Part shown: piece after piece, positions 19,248 to 28,002 of the stretch
How positions within the stretch are numbered: the first letter of the stretch is position 1
How the letters are laid out: each line of letters starts with the position of its first letter
DNA from: Alcanivorax sp.
Lineage (GTDB): Bacteria > Pseudomonadota > Gammaproteobacteria > Pseudomonadales > Alcanivoracaceae
Direction of reading: 5' to 3'
DNA length: 58,406 nt
NCBI RefSeq assembly: GCF_002733835.1
Contig: NZ_NVWY01000008.1
Span: 1-58,406, forward strand
The notes under the pieces: generated by a model
What the model saw: the letters and a program-made list of their open reading frames with translations, nothing else
What the model was told of the DNA's origin: nothing
Databases searched by the model: none
Translations under genes and position numbers: made by a program

Positions 19248-20093
19248 ATGCCAGCCAACCGTACCGACACTTCGTTAGCCAGCTATTCTTCCTGCCAGGA
19301 ATTGCTGGACGCACATCTAGCCCAACTACAAAACCGTTTTGGTATGGCGCTGTGGATGATCACTCGCCTGCGCACCGATGAGTTGGTGGTATTGCGCTCC
19401 CGGGATAATTACTACGGCCTGAACCAAGGCAACCGCCTGCAATGGGAACAAAGCTATTGCGCCAAAATGATGGAACTCGGCGCCCCCCGCATTGCCGCCA
19501 ACGCACAGCTCAATCCCGACTATAGCCATGCCCCGATCAACAGCGATCTGACCATTGGTGCCTATATCGGTCTTCCCCTGGTGGACCGGGACAACCAGCT
19601 GTTCGGCACACTTTGCGCCCTGGATCCGGAGCCCCAGAACCCTGCCCTGGAACAGGCACTGCCCGCCCTGCAGCATGAAGCCCGGCTAATCAGCTTCCTG
19701 CTCGCCAATGCCCTGCGGGACGCGCAGCAACAACGCATCAGTATTTTTGTGGAACACCCGGATCGTTGCCCACAGACCGGCCTGCCCGGTCCGCAGGGGT
19801 GGGCGGATATAACGAATGAGGAACAGCAACATTGCCGGGATTTCGGCACCGAGTCGTGCGTGCTTTTTCTGCACGCACCGGAGGAGAGTGACAGCCTGAT
19901 TATCGCCGATTCCCTTGCCGCCCTGTTGCGCGAACAGGACAGCGTTGCACACCTGGGCGACAATCATTTCGGGATTCTTCTTGCCGACGCCGATACCAGC
20001 AAGGCAGAGAAAGTCATTCATCGCGTCCGGGACGCACTGAATGCCAAACAGCTACTGGTACAGATTGAACAGCAAACGTTGAGCGCGCTCTGA
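19248..20093 (+). CDS. GAF-domain protein with a truncated, degenerate GGDEF domain
   Basis: The 281-aa protein has an N-terminal GAF domain (about residues 12-155; AYIGLPLVDRDNQLFGTLCALD is typical). The remainder resembles a shortened GGDEF domain: CPQTGLPGPQGW stands for the DxLTGLPNR start. HLGDNHFGILL (site residues 237-241, GDNHF) stands for RxGGDEFxxLL. The central part with the GTP/metal residues (FKxIND, GHxxGD) is missing, so cyclase activity is not expected. It lies between a response regulator and a convergent kinase and may be a signal-integrating partner; that role is inference. Confidence 0.75.
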   Translation: MPANRTDTSLASYSSCQELLDAHLAQLQNRFGMALWMITRLRTDELVVLRSRDNYYGLNQGNRLQWEQSYCAKMMELGAPRIAANAQLNPDYSHAPINSDLTIGAYIGLPLVDRDNQLFGTLCALDPEPQNPALEQALPALQHEARLISFLLANALRDAQQQRISIFVEHPDRCPQTGLPGPQGWADITNEEQQHCRDFGTESCVLFLHAPEESDSLIIADSLAALLREQDSVAHLGDNHFGILLADADTSKAEKVIHRVRDALNAKQLLVQIEQQTLSAL

Positions 20094-20100
20094 TACCCGG

Positions 20101-21360
20101 TTAAAACTGAACCCGCACTTCCGTGCCCTTGCCCGGTTCACTGGCCACCATCAGCTCCCAGTCATAGCGCTCACACAGGCGTTGCACAATCGCCAAGCCC
20201 AGGCCGTGGCCACCTTCCACGCTTCCGCCCCGCTCAAACGGCTGCATGATGCGCGACAACTCATCCGCATCCATGCCCGCACCATAATCCACCACCTGCA
20301 CGGCCTTATCCATCACCACGATGGTGACATCACCAGAGCCACTGTAGTTAATCGCATTGCGGACCAGGTTCGTCAGCACAATGGTGAGCGCCGCCTCAGG
20401 GCAGTTCACGCTCAGTAGCGCCGTCTGCCGGACCTGCAAGCGGATTTGCTTGCGCTCGGCCAGGGGGTTCAGGCGTTCAATCAGATTCACCGCCAGATCA
20501 TTGACGATCACGTCCTCACTCTGCTGGCTATGCTGCTCCGTGCGCGCCAACATGAGCAATGTCTCCAGGGTGGCTTCCATGTCATCGACGGTGTCGTCCA
20601 TACGCCGAATCAGAGGGCGGTCGCCCACTTGGCTCACCAGTAATTCCAGGTTGGCGCGAAACACCGCCAGTGGCGTGCGCAATTCGTGGCTGGCATCACG
20701 GGTAAACTGGCGCTCACGCTCCACAAACGACACCAACCGGTCCGCATAGCCATTCAGTGCCGCCACCAAAACCGCCACTTCGCTACCCGAATCCGCCGAT
20801 ATGTCGCTGAGATCCGGGCGAGCCACACTGGGGTCATTCACCGGCGTTTGCCGTAATGCATCAGAAAGCTGGACCAGGGGGGAAAGTAAATCGCGGGATT
20901 TTTTCCAACCGAGAAACGAGGTGATGTAAATCACCAACAGCACCCCGGTTAACGGCAGAATGCCGAACAGGAACGCCAAGACCGACACGCGCTTTTCATC
21001 AAAAATCAGGTAAAGCCGCGCGCCGTCGCGGTGCTCGATATACACAATGGGCCGCTCACCGGCCAGATCCACCCGCTGATAACCGTCAGGCAAATTCGCC
21101 AGTACCTGGGGAATCGTATCCTGCACCGCCTCACTGTCCAGCAAGCCCAGCAGATGGCGGGTGTTGGGACGCGGCTGAGTCGGGTTTACCTCCACCAGCG
21201 ACCAGTAGTGGTCGGCTTCCTTGATCAGTGCCTGTTTGACCAGCACATGCTCAATAATATTCGCCGTCGCCCATACGCCCAGAACGGTGGCCAGGCTGAT
21301 CAACAATAGCTGAACCAGATAGACGCGGGTAAGACGATGTTGAACGCCGGTTTTTTTCAT
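20101..21360 (-). CDS. Sensor histidine kinase
   Basis: This 419-aa inner-membrane kinase has helices at about residues 13-34 and 127-149 flanking a periplasmic sensor of about 90 residues. A HAMP-like linker and the H-box RDASHELRTPLAVF (His225) follow. A C-terminal ATPase domain has the N-box LTNLVRNAINYSG, a DYGAGM G1 box and GHGLGLAI. It is the probable partner of the convergent response regulator ending at 19189. It lies 47 bp downstream of a cyclopropane-synthase-like gene on the same strand, so it may be co-transcribed with the lipid operon. Confidence 0.92.
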   Translation of the reverse strand: MKKTGVQHRLTRVYLVQLLLISLATVLGVWATANIIEHVLVKQALIKEADHYWSLVEVNPTQPRPNTRHLLGLLDSEAVQDTIPQVLANLPDGYQRVDLAGERPIVYIEHRDGARLYLIFDEKRVSVLAFLFGILPLTGVLLVIYITSFLGWKKSRDLLSPLVQLSDALRQTPVNDPSVARPDLSDISADSGSEVAVLVAALNGYADRLVSFVERERQFTRDASHELRTPLAVFRANLELLVSQVGDRPLIRRMDDTVDDMEATLETLLMLARTEQHSQQSEDVIVNDLAVNLIERLNPLAERKQIRLQVRQTALLSVNCPEAALTIVLTNLVRNAINYSGSGDVTIVVMDKAVQVVDYGAGMDADELSRIMQPFERGGSVEGGHGLGLAIVQRLCERYDWELMVASEPGKGTEVRVQF

Positions 21361-21407
21361 GCCTTGCTCATTTTATGGCTATTCATGGTCGCCCGCGATA
21401 ACAGCGC

Positions 21408-22424
21408 TCAATTCGCCACAGGCTTGGCGAAGCGGTAATGCGCAACGAACCACTCTTCGCCTCCACCATAGTTAAACAGCTCCGCACACGCCATGAAAAA
21501 CATGCGCCAGCGTTGCAGCCAGATCTTGCCCTGGCCTTTACCGTAAATTTCATCCAAGAGCCGAGTCAGCGCGGCCTGCTTCTCATCGGCCAGTACCAAC
21601 CAGGCCTCCAGAGTGCGGGCATAGTGGGTGCCGTTCACGGCCCAGCGCTGCTCCTCCTGAAGATCACCGGCACAATGAGGCAGCCAGTCGTAAGCCGGCA
21701 TCATGCCACCGGTAAAGAAGTACTTGGCCATCCAGTCCTTGCTGCCTTCGGTCTCGAAAAGGTAGGTCAGATCGCGATGACAGAACACGTGAATGAAGAG
21801 CTTGCCACCCGGCTTCAACCAGTCATGAATACGCGCCATCAACGTTTTGTGATTGCGCATGTGCTCAAACATTTCCACCGACACCACCCGATCGTAGGGC
21901 TGCTGCGGCTGATACACAGAGGCATCCGCGGTGATCACATCCACATTATCCAGACCCCGCTCTGCAGCGCGCCCGAGAATAAAAGCACGCTGGGACGACG
22001 AGTTGGAAATCGCGGTAATCAGGCTGTTGGGATACTGCTGCGCCATCCACAACGTCAGAGAACCCCAGCCACACCCCATTTCCAGCACATCCTGGCCATC
22101 TTCCAGCTCTGCCCGCTCACAGGTCATCGCCAGCATCACCCGCTCTGCCTCTTCCAGGGTACTTGAGGGATTCGGCCAATAGCCGCTGGAATACTTCAGG
22201 TAGGGCCCCAGCACCTGCTCATAGAAGCGGGCATCCACTTCATAATGCTGCTCATTGGCCTCGTCCTGGCCCACCGCAACAGGCCCCTGTCGCAAGGCCT
22301 CTTCGAACGTCTGGCGGTTACTGCGTTGTTTTTCCTGTTCAAGGCGCTGCCCCAGCAGACGACGAATACCAAAACGCACCAGTCCATCGGGCAGCAGCCC
22401 CGATTCCGCCATTTGAATCATCAT
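21408..22424 (-). CDS. Cyclopropane-fatty-acyl-phospholipid synthase-like methyltransferase
   Basis: This 338-aa SAM-dependent enzyme carries a methyltransferase core of the CFA type: VLEMGCGWGSLTLWMAQ (SAM site near residues 113-129), VSVEMFEHMRNH, and a C-terminal YGGGEEWFVAHYRF. The N-terminus is shorter than in E. coli Cfa and resembles the DUF1295-linked subfamily. It probably alkylates unsaturated lipid acyl chains, whether by cyclopropanation or methylation. Its start overlaps the upstream DUF1295 gene by 4 bp. It may act on FabAB-derived unsaturated chains, an inference. Confidence 0.88.
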   Translation of the reverse strand: MMIQMAESGLLPDGLVRFGIRRLLGQRLEQEKQRSNRQTFEEALRQGPVAVGQDEANEQHYEVDARFYEQVLGPYLKYSSGYWPNPSSTLEEAERVMLAMTCERAELEDGQDVLEMGCGWGSLTLWMAQQYPNSLITAISNSSSQRAFILGRAAERGLDNVDVITADASVYQPQQPYDRVVSVEMFEHMRNHKTLMARIHDWLKPGGKLFIHVFCHRDLTYLFETEGSKDWMAKYFFTGGMMPAYDWLPHCAGDLQEEQRWAVNGTHYARTLEAWLVLADEKQAALTRLLDEIYGKGQGKIWLQRWRMFFMACAELFNYGGGEEWFVAHYRFAKPVAN

Positions 22425-23194
22425 GATTTGGGTCTCCAGGGAAAGAACGCACTCGTCGTGCGCTGATAATCACGGTAGTCATCGCCGCGGGATTTGAGCG
22501 CCTGTTTTTCGGTATAGGGGATGCCTGTGACGAACCACAGAAATACGAACATGGCCAGGGGCAACAGCCACAGCCAGCCCGCGTACGGCGCACCGATGGC
22601 CATCACGGGGTAACTGACCCAGTGCAACCACTCGCAGAAATAGTTGGGATGGCGACTGTAGCGCCAGAACCCTTCACGGCAGGTCTTGCCTTTGCTGTCA
22701 GGCCGCTTTTTGAAATCGGCCAACTGCTTGTCTGCCAGGGCTTCCCCGGCGATGGCCAGCAAACCGACAACAACGCCCAGCAAAACCAACGGCGGCGCAA
22801 ACCGATCCTGCTCGCCCACCACCCAGAACGTGAGCGCAAAACCCCAGGCCAGTAGCGCCTGGCCCCAGAAGAAAACCAGGAACACAGGCTGCGCTTTACT
22901 GCCCAGCACCTCGCGCATGGCCGCGTAACGGCCATCTTCAGCGCTTTCCTGACTCACTCGCTGAAAAATATGGCTACCCAGACGCAGCGACCACAACAAT
23001 AACAACACCCCTGCCGCCAATCGGGGCACCAAGGCACCGTTTCCGGTTACCAGAAAACTCACGCCTACAATGCCCACCGACCAGGCCCAGAACACATCGA
23101 CCCAACCGGCGTTGCGGGTCTGGCGTTGCTGTAACCACAGCACGGTAGCAACAATCAGCAAGGCGATAAGCAGCAAGTAATGGATTTCAGGCAT
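22421..23194 (-). CDS. DUF1295 membrane protein (steroid-reductase-like fold)
   Basis: This 257-aa polytopic membrane protein belongs to DUF1295, related to steroid 5-alpha-reductase and isoprenylcysteine methyltransferase folds. The C-terminal signature GFWRYSRHPNYFCEWLHW and FLWFVTGIPYTEKQALKSRGDDYRDYQRTT-like tail are diagnostic (RHPNYFCE, ALKSRGDDYRDYQ). It overlaps both neighbours (8 bp and 4 bp), showing tight operon structure with the CFA-like enzyme. The substrate is probably a membrane lipid but is unproven. Confidence 0.88.
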   Translation of the reverse strand: MPEIHYLLLIALLIVATVLWLQQRQTRNAGWVDVFWAWSVGIVGVSFLVTGNGALVPRLAAGVLLLLWSLRLGSHIFQRVSQESAEDGRYAAMREVLGSKAQPVFLVFFWGQALLAWGFALTFWVVGEQDRFAPPLVLLGVVVGLLAIAGEALADKQLADFKKRPDSKGKTCREGFWRYSRHPNYFCEWLHWVSYPVMAIGAPYAGWLWLLPLAMFVFLWFVTGIPYTEKQALKSRGDDYRDYQRTTSAFFPWRPKS

Positions 23195-23723
23195 GTTCGG
23201 TTTCCTGTTTTGTCATCGTCGCAACCTGCGCCAGCAACGGTACCGCTATGGCCCAACTGACACCGTAAACGGTAGCCAGCAACAGCCAACCCTGTGGCGC
23301 GGTCGCTGCCCCCAGGCGAATGCCCATGGTGACGGAAAAGACGCCGCCCAAGGCACCAAACAAGGCCGCCAGCACCGGCCGGCCACACAGCCAGTTCAGG
23401 CTATAGCGAAAACTCACCGCAAAGCCCAGCCACAACGCCCAGACCCAATGCGGGGCCCACCAGTGTTGCTGCCAGTCGCGGTACTGCAACACATCCGGCA
23501 GCAACCACAACGGCTCCATCAACAAACACAACAGGCCACCGGTAGCGATCAGCAGCAGGTCCTGGCGCCACTGGCGTGTCAGCGTTACTTGCGCGGCGAC
23601 CATGGCAATCAACACGCCCCAGGCCAGCAATCCCACCCCCTGCGCCGCCCCCATCACAGCGGCCGCCCAGAGCAACTGGAACGCGAAAAAGTTAACGATG
23701 ACCGCACGTGTGGGGAAATTCAT
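23187..23723 (-). CDS. DUF2878 family membrane protein
   Basis: This protein of about 178 aa has several predicted membrane helices and no catalytic motif that I recognise. It matches the DUF2878 pattern seen in clusters with CFA-like and DUF1295 genes (start MNFPTRAVIVNFFAFQ, many Trp and Leu residues). The start is uncertain: an ATG six codons upstream (23741) is also possible, and neither has a strong ribosome-binding site. It begins the minus-strand lipid operon and is divergent from the lipoprotein gene. Confidence 0.75.
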   Translation of the reverse strand: MNFPTRAVIVNFFAFQLLWAAAVMGAAQGVGLLAWGVLIAMVAAQVTLTRQWRQDLLLIATGGLLCLLMEPLWLLPDVLQYRDWQQHWWAPHWVWALWLGFAVSFRYSLNWLCGRPVLAALFGALGGVFSVTMGIRLGAATAPQGWLLLATVYGVSWAIAVPLLAQVATMTKQETEHA

Positions 23724-23757
23724 AGGCTTACGATGCAGCATCCCTCGTCAAAGCGCT

Positions 23758-23832
23758 GTGAATCGTGACGCCAAGCCTGCGCCCTTACGACTCCATACAA
23801 CACTGGCAATTTCAGCTTCACAACCGATTCAC
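23758..23832. promoter_or_regulatory. Divergent promoter region with inverted GTGAATCG repeats
   Basis: GTGAATCG (23758-23765) and CGATTCAC (23825-23832) are perfect inverted copies near the two ends of the 130-bp region that separates the DUF2878 gene and the lipoprotein gene. They could let one regulator bind both promoters; this is inference. Confidence 0.35.
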
Positions 23833-23855
23833 CACAGACCAGACAGAATCCAACC

Positions 23856-24422
23856 ATGAATGCTTTCAGCACATTATCGTTTTCGCTGCTTCTGACGCTG
23901 CTTTTAACCGCCTGCAGCAGTACGCCCAAAGGGCCTTACGGGTATACCGACCGGTATCAACAGGCGCTCACGTCTGCCCCCAGCGGCCACCCGGTTGATT
24001 CGGCGACAATCGATCGTTTTATTGCGTTCTTCAACCCGCTGGATGCCAACACCGTTCCCACACAGATCGACACCATCTATGCCGACCCCCTGTATTTCAA
24101 CGACACCCTGGTCACGCTGACACAACGAGACGAGTTAGCCGCGCATTTACAAGCCACCGCCGAAGGGCTGAACAGCATGTCCCTGACCGTCAACCACATC
24201 ATTAAAGACGGCAGTGATGTGTATCTGCGCTGGGTCATGGAGGCACGTTTCAGCCTGCTCGGCAGCGAACGCCTGTCTTACACCATTGGCATCAGCCAGC
24301 TGCGTTTCAACGCACAGGGCCAGGTCATTTTCCAGCAGGATTTCTGGGACAGCAGCCAGGGCGTTGACCAGCACTTGCCCGTAATAGGACCGATGACACG
24401 ATGGCTAAGAGAGCACGACTAA
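23856..24422 (+). CDS. NTF2-like (SnoaL-fold) lipoprotein
   Basis: This 188-aa protein has a lipoprotein signal ending in LLLTAC, so Cys20 is the lipid-attached residue. The body looks like an NTF2/SnoaL fold: FFNPLDANTVPTQIDTIYADPLYFNDTL, then RWVMEARF and a C-terminal FQQDFWD strand. Such genes recur in clusters with CFA-like, DUF1295 and chalcone-isomerase-like genes. Its end overlaps the next gene by 22 bp. Function is unknown; lipid binding in the envelope is plausible. Confidence 0.75.
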   Translation: MNAFSTLSFSLLLTLLLTACSSTPKGPYGYTDRYQQALTSAPSGHPVDSATIDRFIAFFNPLDANTVPTQIDTIYADPLYFNDTLVTLTQRDELAAHLQATAEGLNSMSLTVNHIIKDGSDVYLRWVMEARFSLLGSERLSYTIGISQLRFNAQGQVIFQQDFWDSSQGVDQHLPVIGPMTRWLREHD

Positions 24423-24925
24423 TCCCGGCCGGGCTGCTAATGGCTGCTGCGGCAATCGCCTCACCAGGTTACGCGAGCGAAAGCGAGCAACCCTGGCAGG
24501 TTTGTACCCGCAGCGATGTGAAAGCCCTGCGCTTCATCACGGTGGGCGAAGCCACCCTGTCCCGACACGACTGTCAGACCGACGACCTGCTGTCACCACC
24601 GTTGCGGCTGACCTTCCGCTATTTTCGTGACGTTCCCGGTGATGCCTTTGCCAAAGCCGCGCTGAACTTTCTGGAAAAAAACCTCCAAGCAACGGAATTC
24701 GACCGATACCAGTCCCGTTTCCAGGCATTCAACAGCCATTATCAGGACATCAGCGATGGCGACGCCTACAGCCTGACCTATCGCGAAGACGGCCTGACGC
24801 TGGCCCTCAATAACCAGCTCCTTGCCAGCGAAGCAGGCACCACCTTTGCCCGCTACTACCTTCGCATCTGGTTTGGCGAGACCCCCTATTCCCAATCACT
24901 GAAGGAAAACCTGCTGGATCAGTGA
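24401..24925 (+). CDS. Chalcone isomerase-like periplasmic protein
   Basis: This 174-aa protein has a Sec signal peptide (to about residue 25, ending PGYASES). The C-terminus ARYYLRIWFGETPYSQSLKENLL matches bacterial chalcone-isomerase-like proteins: a small helix with the WFGxxPxSxxLKxxLL pattern. These fold like plant CHI and fatty-acid-binding proteins but usually lack isomerase residues. It overlaps the lipoprotein gene and so belongs to the same operon. Fatty-acid or lipid binding is the best guess. Confidence 0.72.
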   Translation: MAKRARLIPAGLLMAAAAIASPGYASESEQPWQVCTRSDVKALRFITVGEATLSRHDCQTDDLLSPPLRLTFRYFRDVPGDAFAKAALNFLEKNLQATEFDRYQSRFQAFNSHYQDISDGDAYSLTYREDGLTLALNNQLLASEAGTTFARYYLRIWFGETPYSQSLKENLLDQ

Positions 24926-25012
24926 GATACCCCGCCCCCTATTGCACGGCATGCAAGCAGACGTGATACTGACAAACATAATAATCAGCACGTTAATTGG
25001 GGATTATCGAGC

Positions 25013-25822
25013 ATGGCCAAGCTTTTTCATGTGGTAGCGACGTCCGCCAGACTGGTCAGTCGTAGCGACCGCCGTTCCGCCCTGAAAGGCACCGCCGCCA
25101 TCACCTTGTGCTCAATCCTTGTCTCCCTTGTGCTCACCAGCATCGGCATCATGCTGGTGGGTGAACGCGACTGGTTATCACCGCTGGTTCTTGCCGCCCT
25201 GCTCCCCCTGTTATTGGTGACGCCACCACTTTATCTGTTCAGCTGCCGGTTGATTGCGCTGGACAGGTACAACCACCAACTTCAACAGCTGGCCCGCGAG
25301 GATCACCTCACTGGCCTCTTCAATCGCCCCCACCTGCTGGGCATGCTGGAACGGGAACTGGCCCTGAGCCAACGACACAACTACACGGTTTCCATCCTGC
25401 TGATTGAAATCGAGGACTTCACCCAGCTACTGGATAGTTACGGACGCCACACCGGCGAAAAAGCCCTCCGTCTGTTTGCCGACTGCATTCGAGAAAAAAT
25501 CCGCGAAAGTGATCTTTTTGGGCGGTTTGATGGTGCCCAGTTCCTGCTGGTGCTTCCCCACACCAATTTTGATGATGCCGCCCGCATGGGTGAAGGCCTG
25601 AAAGCCCTGGCCGGCAATCTCAAGCTTTCCAGCCCGAGAACCGCAGCCCAGCCAGAAGAAGCGGTTTCCGTATGCGCCCGTATCGGCGTTGCCAGCACCG
25701 AAAACAGTGGGCGCAGCCTCAACCCGCTGCTTAACGAAGCGGACTATGCGCTCTACCAGAACCGCAACGAAGGGCGTGACAAGAAGCCCTCTCCCCCCCC
25801 ATCCGAAGGCATCGCAGAATAA
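25013..25822 (+). CDS. Membrane GGDEF-family protein with a degenerate active site
   Basis: This 269-aa protein has two predicted N-terminal helices (about residues 27-50 and 56-78) and a full-length GGDEF-type domain (about 95-255). The domain start EDHLTGLFNR and the substrate-region analogue DFTQLLDSYGRHTGEKAL are clear. The signature GGDEF reads DGAQF (173-177), losing the metal and catalytic acidic residues. Diguanylate cyclase activity is therefore unlikely. It could bind a nucleotide or act as an inactive partner. It follows the CHI-like gene by 87 bp on the same strand. Confidence 0.8.
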   Translation: MAKLFHVVATSARLVSRSDRRSALKGTAAITLCSILVSLVLTSIGIMLVGERDWLSPLVLAALLPLLLVTPPLYLFSCRLIALDRYNHQLQQLAREDHLTGLFNRPHLLGMLERELALSQRHNYTVSILLIEIEDFTQLLDSYGRHTGEKALRLFADCIREKIRESDLFGRFDGAQFLLVLPHTNFDDAARMGEGLKALAGNLKLSSPRTAAQPEEAVSVCARIGVASTENSGRSLNPLLNEADYALYQNRNEGRDKKPSPPPSEGIAE

Positions 25823-25838
25823 CGCCATCGCTTTCCGG

Positions 25839-25860
25839 AGCCCCTAGTATTAAGGGCTCA
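25839..25860 (+). other. Hairpin after the degenerate GGDEF gene
   Basis: GAGCCC and GGGCTC pair around a 10-base loop just after the gene. There is no T-run, so it is at best a weak terminator. Confidence 0.3.
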
Positions 25861-26047
25861 CGACAGTCACGAGCTTTAATACTTTTACACTACAACATTA
25901 CAAAAAAGTGTCCTCCCGCTACCAAATAAATTCCATATTTGTAAATTTTTTTATTAATCTGAGTAGTGAGGATTTACATGGGAGACAGGCTAGCCAACAC
26001 TGGCCCAGTGTTTGATCTGCCTACTGAATAAGACAAGGAAGGAGCTT

Positions 26048-27202
26048 ATGAACGCTAAACGCTTTTTAGCGGCGAGCATTGCTTGCGCATCTGTCACCGC
26101 GACCACCACCGTCATTGCTGACGAGATCCCCGAACAGTATTTCTACTTCGGCGGGCACATCAGTGAAAACTGGCTGGATGTGGGCGACCACATTGACCAA
26201 AACACCAGCGAAAACGAAGTTACCCTTCCCGGTGCCCAAATGGGTTACCGTTTCAACCGTGACTGGTCTTTTCAGGGTTGGTGGGAGCGTAACAACTCCA
26301 ACACCGATATCGGTGGAGGTTCGGACATCAACATTGCACACGGCGCCCTGCGCAAACACTTTGCCGGCAACTCCGCCTTCGAACCCTATGTGGGTATCGG
26401 TGCTGGTGAACTGCGTTTTGAGCCTACCAGCAACAGCTCGGACGACAACGCCGAAACCATCGGTACCATGGAAGCCGGTTTCCAGACTCTCCTGCACCCG
26501 CATTTCATGCTGGACGTGGGCGCGCGCCCTTACTACAGCTTTGACGCAGAGCGCTGGGATGCAGAAGTCTATGCAGGCCTGAACTTCATCATTGGCGGTT
26601 CCAGCGAGAAAGAAGAGCCGGCACCGGTTGAAAATGTAGTCACCGACAGCGACGGCGATGGTGTACCGGATGAGCGCGATCAGTGCGCCAACACCCCGGC
26701 AGGCGCCCAGGTAGATGCCACCGGTTGTGAGCTGGATGATGACAACGACAGCATCGTTAACAGCATGGACGAATGTCCGAACACCCCTGCCGGTGCCCTG
26801 GTTGACGACAAAGGCTGCCAGCAATACCTGGACAAGGACGTAAAAGAAACCCTGTACGTTGAATTCGGCCACGATAAAGCCGAAGTCCGTCAGACTTCTT
26901 ACCCGTCTCTGGAAAACCTGGCCGAAGGTATGCGTCAGTACCCGTCCGCCAACCTGGTACTGGAAGGTCACACTGACAGCACCGGTTCTGCGGCTTACAA
27001 CAAGAAACTGTCCCAGCAGCGTGCAGATGCTGTGAAGACCGTACTTGTTGATCACTTCAACGTAAGCGCGGACCGCATCACCACCGTAGGTTACGGCGAA
27101 GAGAAGCCTATCGCTGACAACAAAACCAGCGAAGGCCGCGCCGAAAACCGTCGCGTGGAAACCATCATGAAAGCCACCACCAAGGAAGCGCAATTCCAGT
27201 AA
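26048..27202 (+). CDS. OmpA-family outer membrane protein
   Basis: This protein of about 384 aa has a signal peptide (cleaved near ADEIPEQ) and an N-terminal OmpA-like eight-stranded barrel (about 27-185). Thrombospondin-type-3 calcium-binding repeats follow (DSDGDGVPDERDQC and DDDNDSIVNSMDEC). The C-terminal OmpA/MotB peptidoglycan-binding domain (about 275-380) has LVLEGHTDSTGSAAYNKKLSQ and NRRVET. Paired cysteines lie in the TSP3 units. The ATG at 26048 has an AAGGAAGGAG site. It anchors the outer membrane to peptidoglycan and resembles Pseudomonas OprF. Confidence 0.92.
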   Translation: MNAKRFLAASIACASVTATTTVIADEIPEQYFYFGGHISENWLDVGDHIDQNTSENEVTLPGAQMGYRFNRDWSFQGWWERNNSNTDIGGGSDINIAHGALRKHFAGNSAFEPYVGIGAGELRFEPTSNSSDDNAETIGTMEAGFQTLLHPHFMLDVGARPYYSFDAERWDAEVYAGLNFIIGGSSEKEEPAPVENVVTDSDGDGVPDERDQCANTPAGAQVDATGCELDDDNDSIVNSMDECPNTPAGALVDDKGCQQYLDKDVKETLYVEFGHDKAEVRQTSYPSLENLAEGMRQYPSANLVLEGHTDSTGSAAYNKKLSQQRADAVKTVLVDHFNVSADRITTVGYGEEKPIADNKTSEGRAENRRVETIMKATTKEAQFQ

Positions 27203-27217
27203 GGAATTACGCTGACT

Positions 27218-27251
27218 AAAAAAGGGGCCGGTTTTTACCGGCCCTTTTTTT
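27218..27251 (+). terminator. Terminator of the OmpA-family gene
   Basis: GGGGCCGG and CCGGCCC form a strong stem around a TTTTTA loop, preceded by A residues and followed by seven T residues. Confidence 0.92.
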
Positions 27252-27368
27252 GTGCCGCGCTGTGGCCGCAACACGGTTCACGCAGGCATGTAACACGCTA
27301 AAAACCTGGCAGGCATGCGCGTTGTGGGAACAAAGCCGCTAACCGGTTTCGCCCAACCTCACCTATCG

Positions 27369-27821
27369 CTACTTTTTCCGGCGTTCAGCAAAAAAACCTT
27401 TGAGCAGTAGCGCACTCTCTTCTGCCAACACGCCCCCCTCCACGCCCATCCGATGATTGTAGAAATCCACCGACGGCAGTTGTAGCTGGCTTTCGCACAC
27501 CCCTGCGCGGGGCTCACTGGCGCCATACACAAGCCGGCCGATGCGCGCATGAATCATGGCCCCAAAGCACATGGTGCACGGTTCCAGGGTGACATAGAGC
27601 GTACTGCCACTGAGCCGGTAATTACGCTCGGCTTGCGCAGCGCTACGCATGGCCACTATTTCCGCATGGGCACTGGGGTCGCTGGCGATAATGGGCTGGT
27701 TATACCCCTCGCCCAGTAACTGGTTATCCCGGACAACCAGTGCACCCACCGGCACTTCCCCCCGATCTGCCGCCTGCCGAGCCAGCGCCAGGGCCTGTTG
27801 CATCCAGTATTGATCGTCCAC
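27369..27821 (-). CDS. tadA: tRNA-specific adenosine deaminase TadA
   Basis: This 150-aa zinc enzyme converts A34 to inosine in tRNA-Arg(ACG). The zinc ligands and proton shuttle are His52/Glu54 (HAEIVAM) and Cys82/Cys85 (PCTMCFGA). The start is GTG (VDDQYWMQQAL). The window also encodes its substrate tRNA-Arg(ACG). It has little spacing from its neighbours and no clear operon partner. Confidence 0.94.
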   Translation of the reverse strand: MDDQYWMQQALALARQAADRGEVPVGALVVRDNQLLGEGYNQPIIASDPSAHAEIVAMRSAAQAERNYRLSGSTLYVTLEPCTMCFGAMIHARIGRLVYGASEPRAGVCESQLQLPSVDFYNHRMGVEGGVLAEESALLLKGFFAERRKK

Positions 27822-28002
27822 CCGCTCTCCTTATCCCGTCTCCATGCCCGCAAAACACACACACATGGCATCGCACAGACGAAGTGTACCGCAAGCCCTA
27901 CCCGCACAGAACGAAGCGTCCCATTCCGGTCGGCGCTGCCCGCCGCTGGCGTAGCCTCTGCTTTTCATTACAATCAGGGCACCGAACATATTGAGAGCTG
28001 TT

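Noticed and set aside
26066..27274. A 402-codon frame on the minus strand opposite the OmpA-family gene
   Set aside because: The plus-strand OmpA gene has a signal peptide, TSP3 repeats and a terminator. The antisense frame has no recognisable domain.
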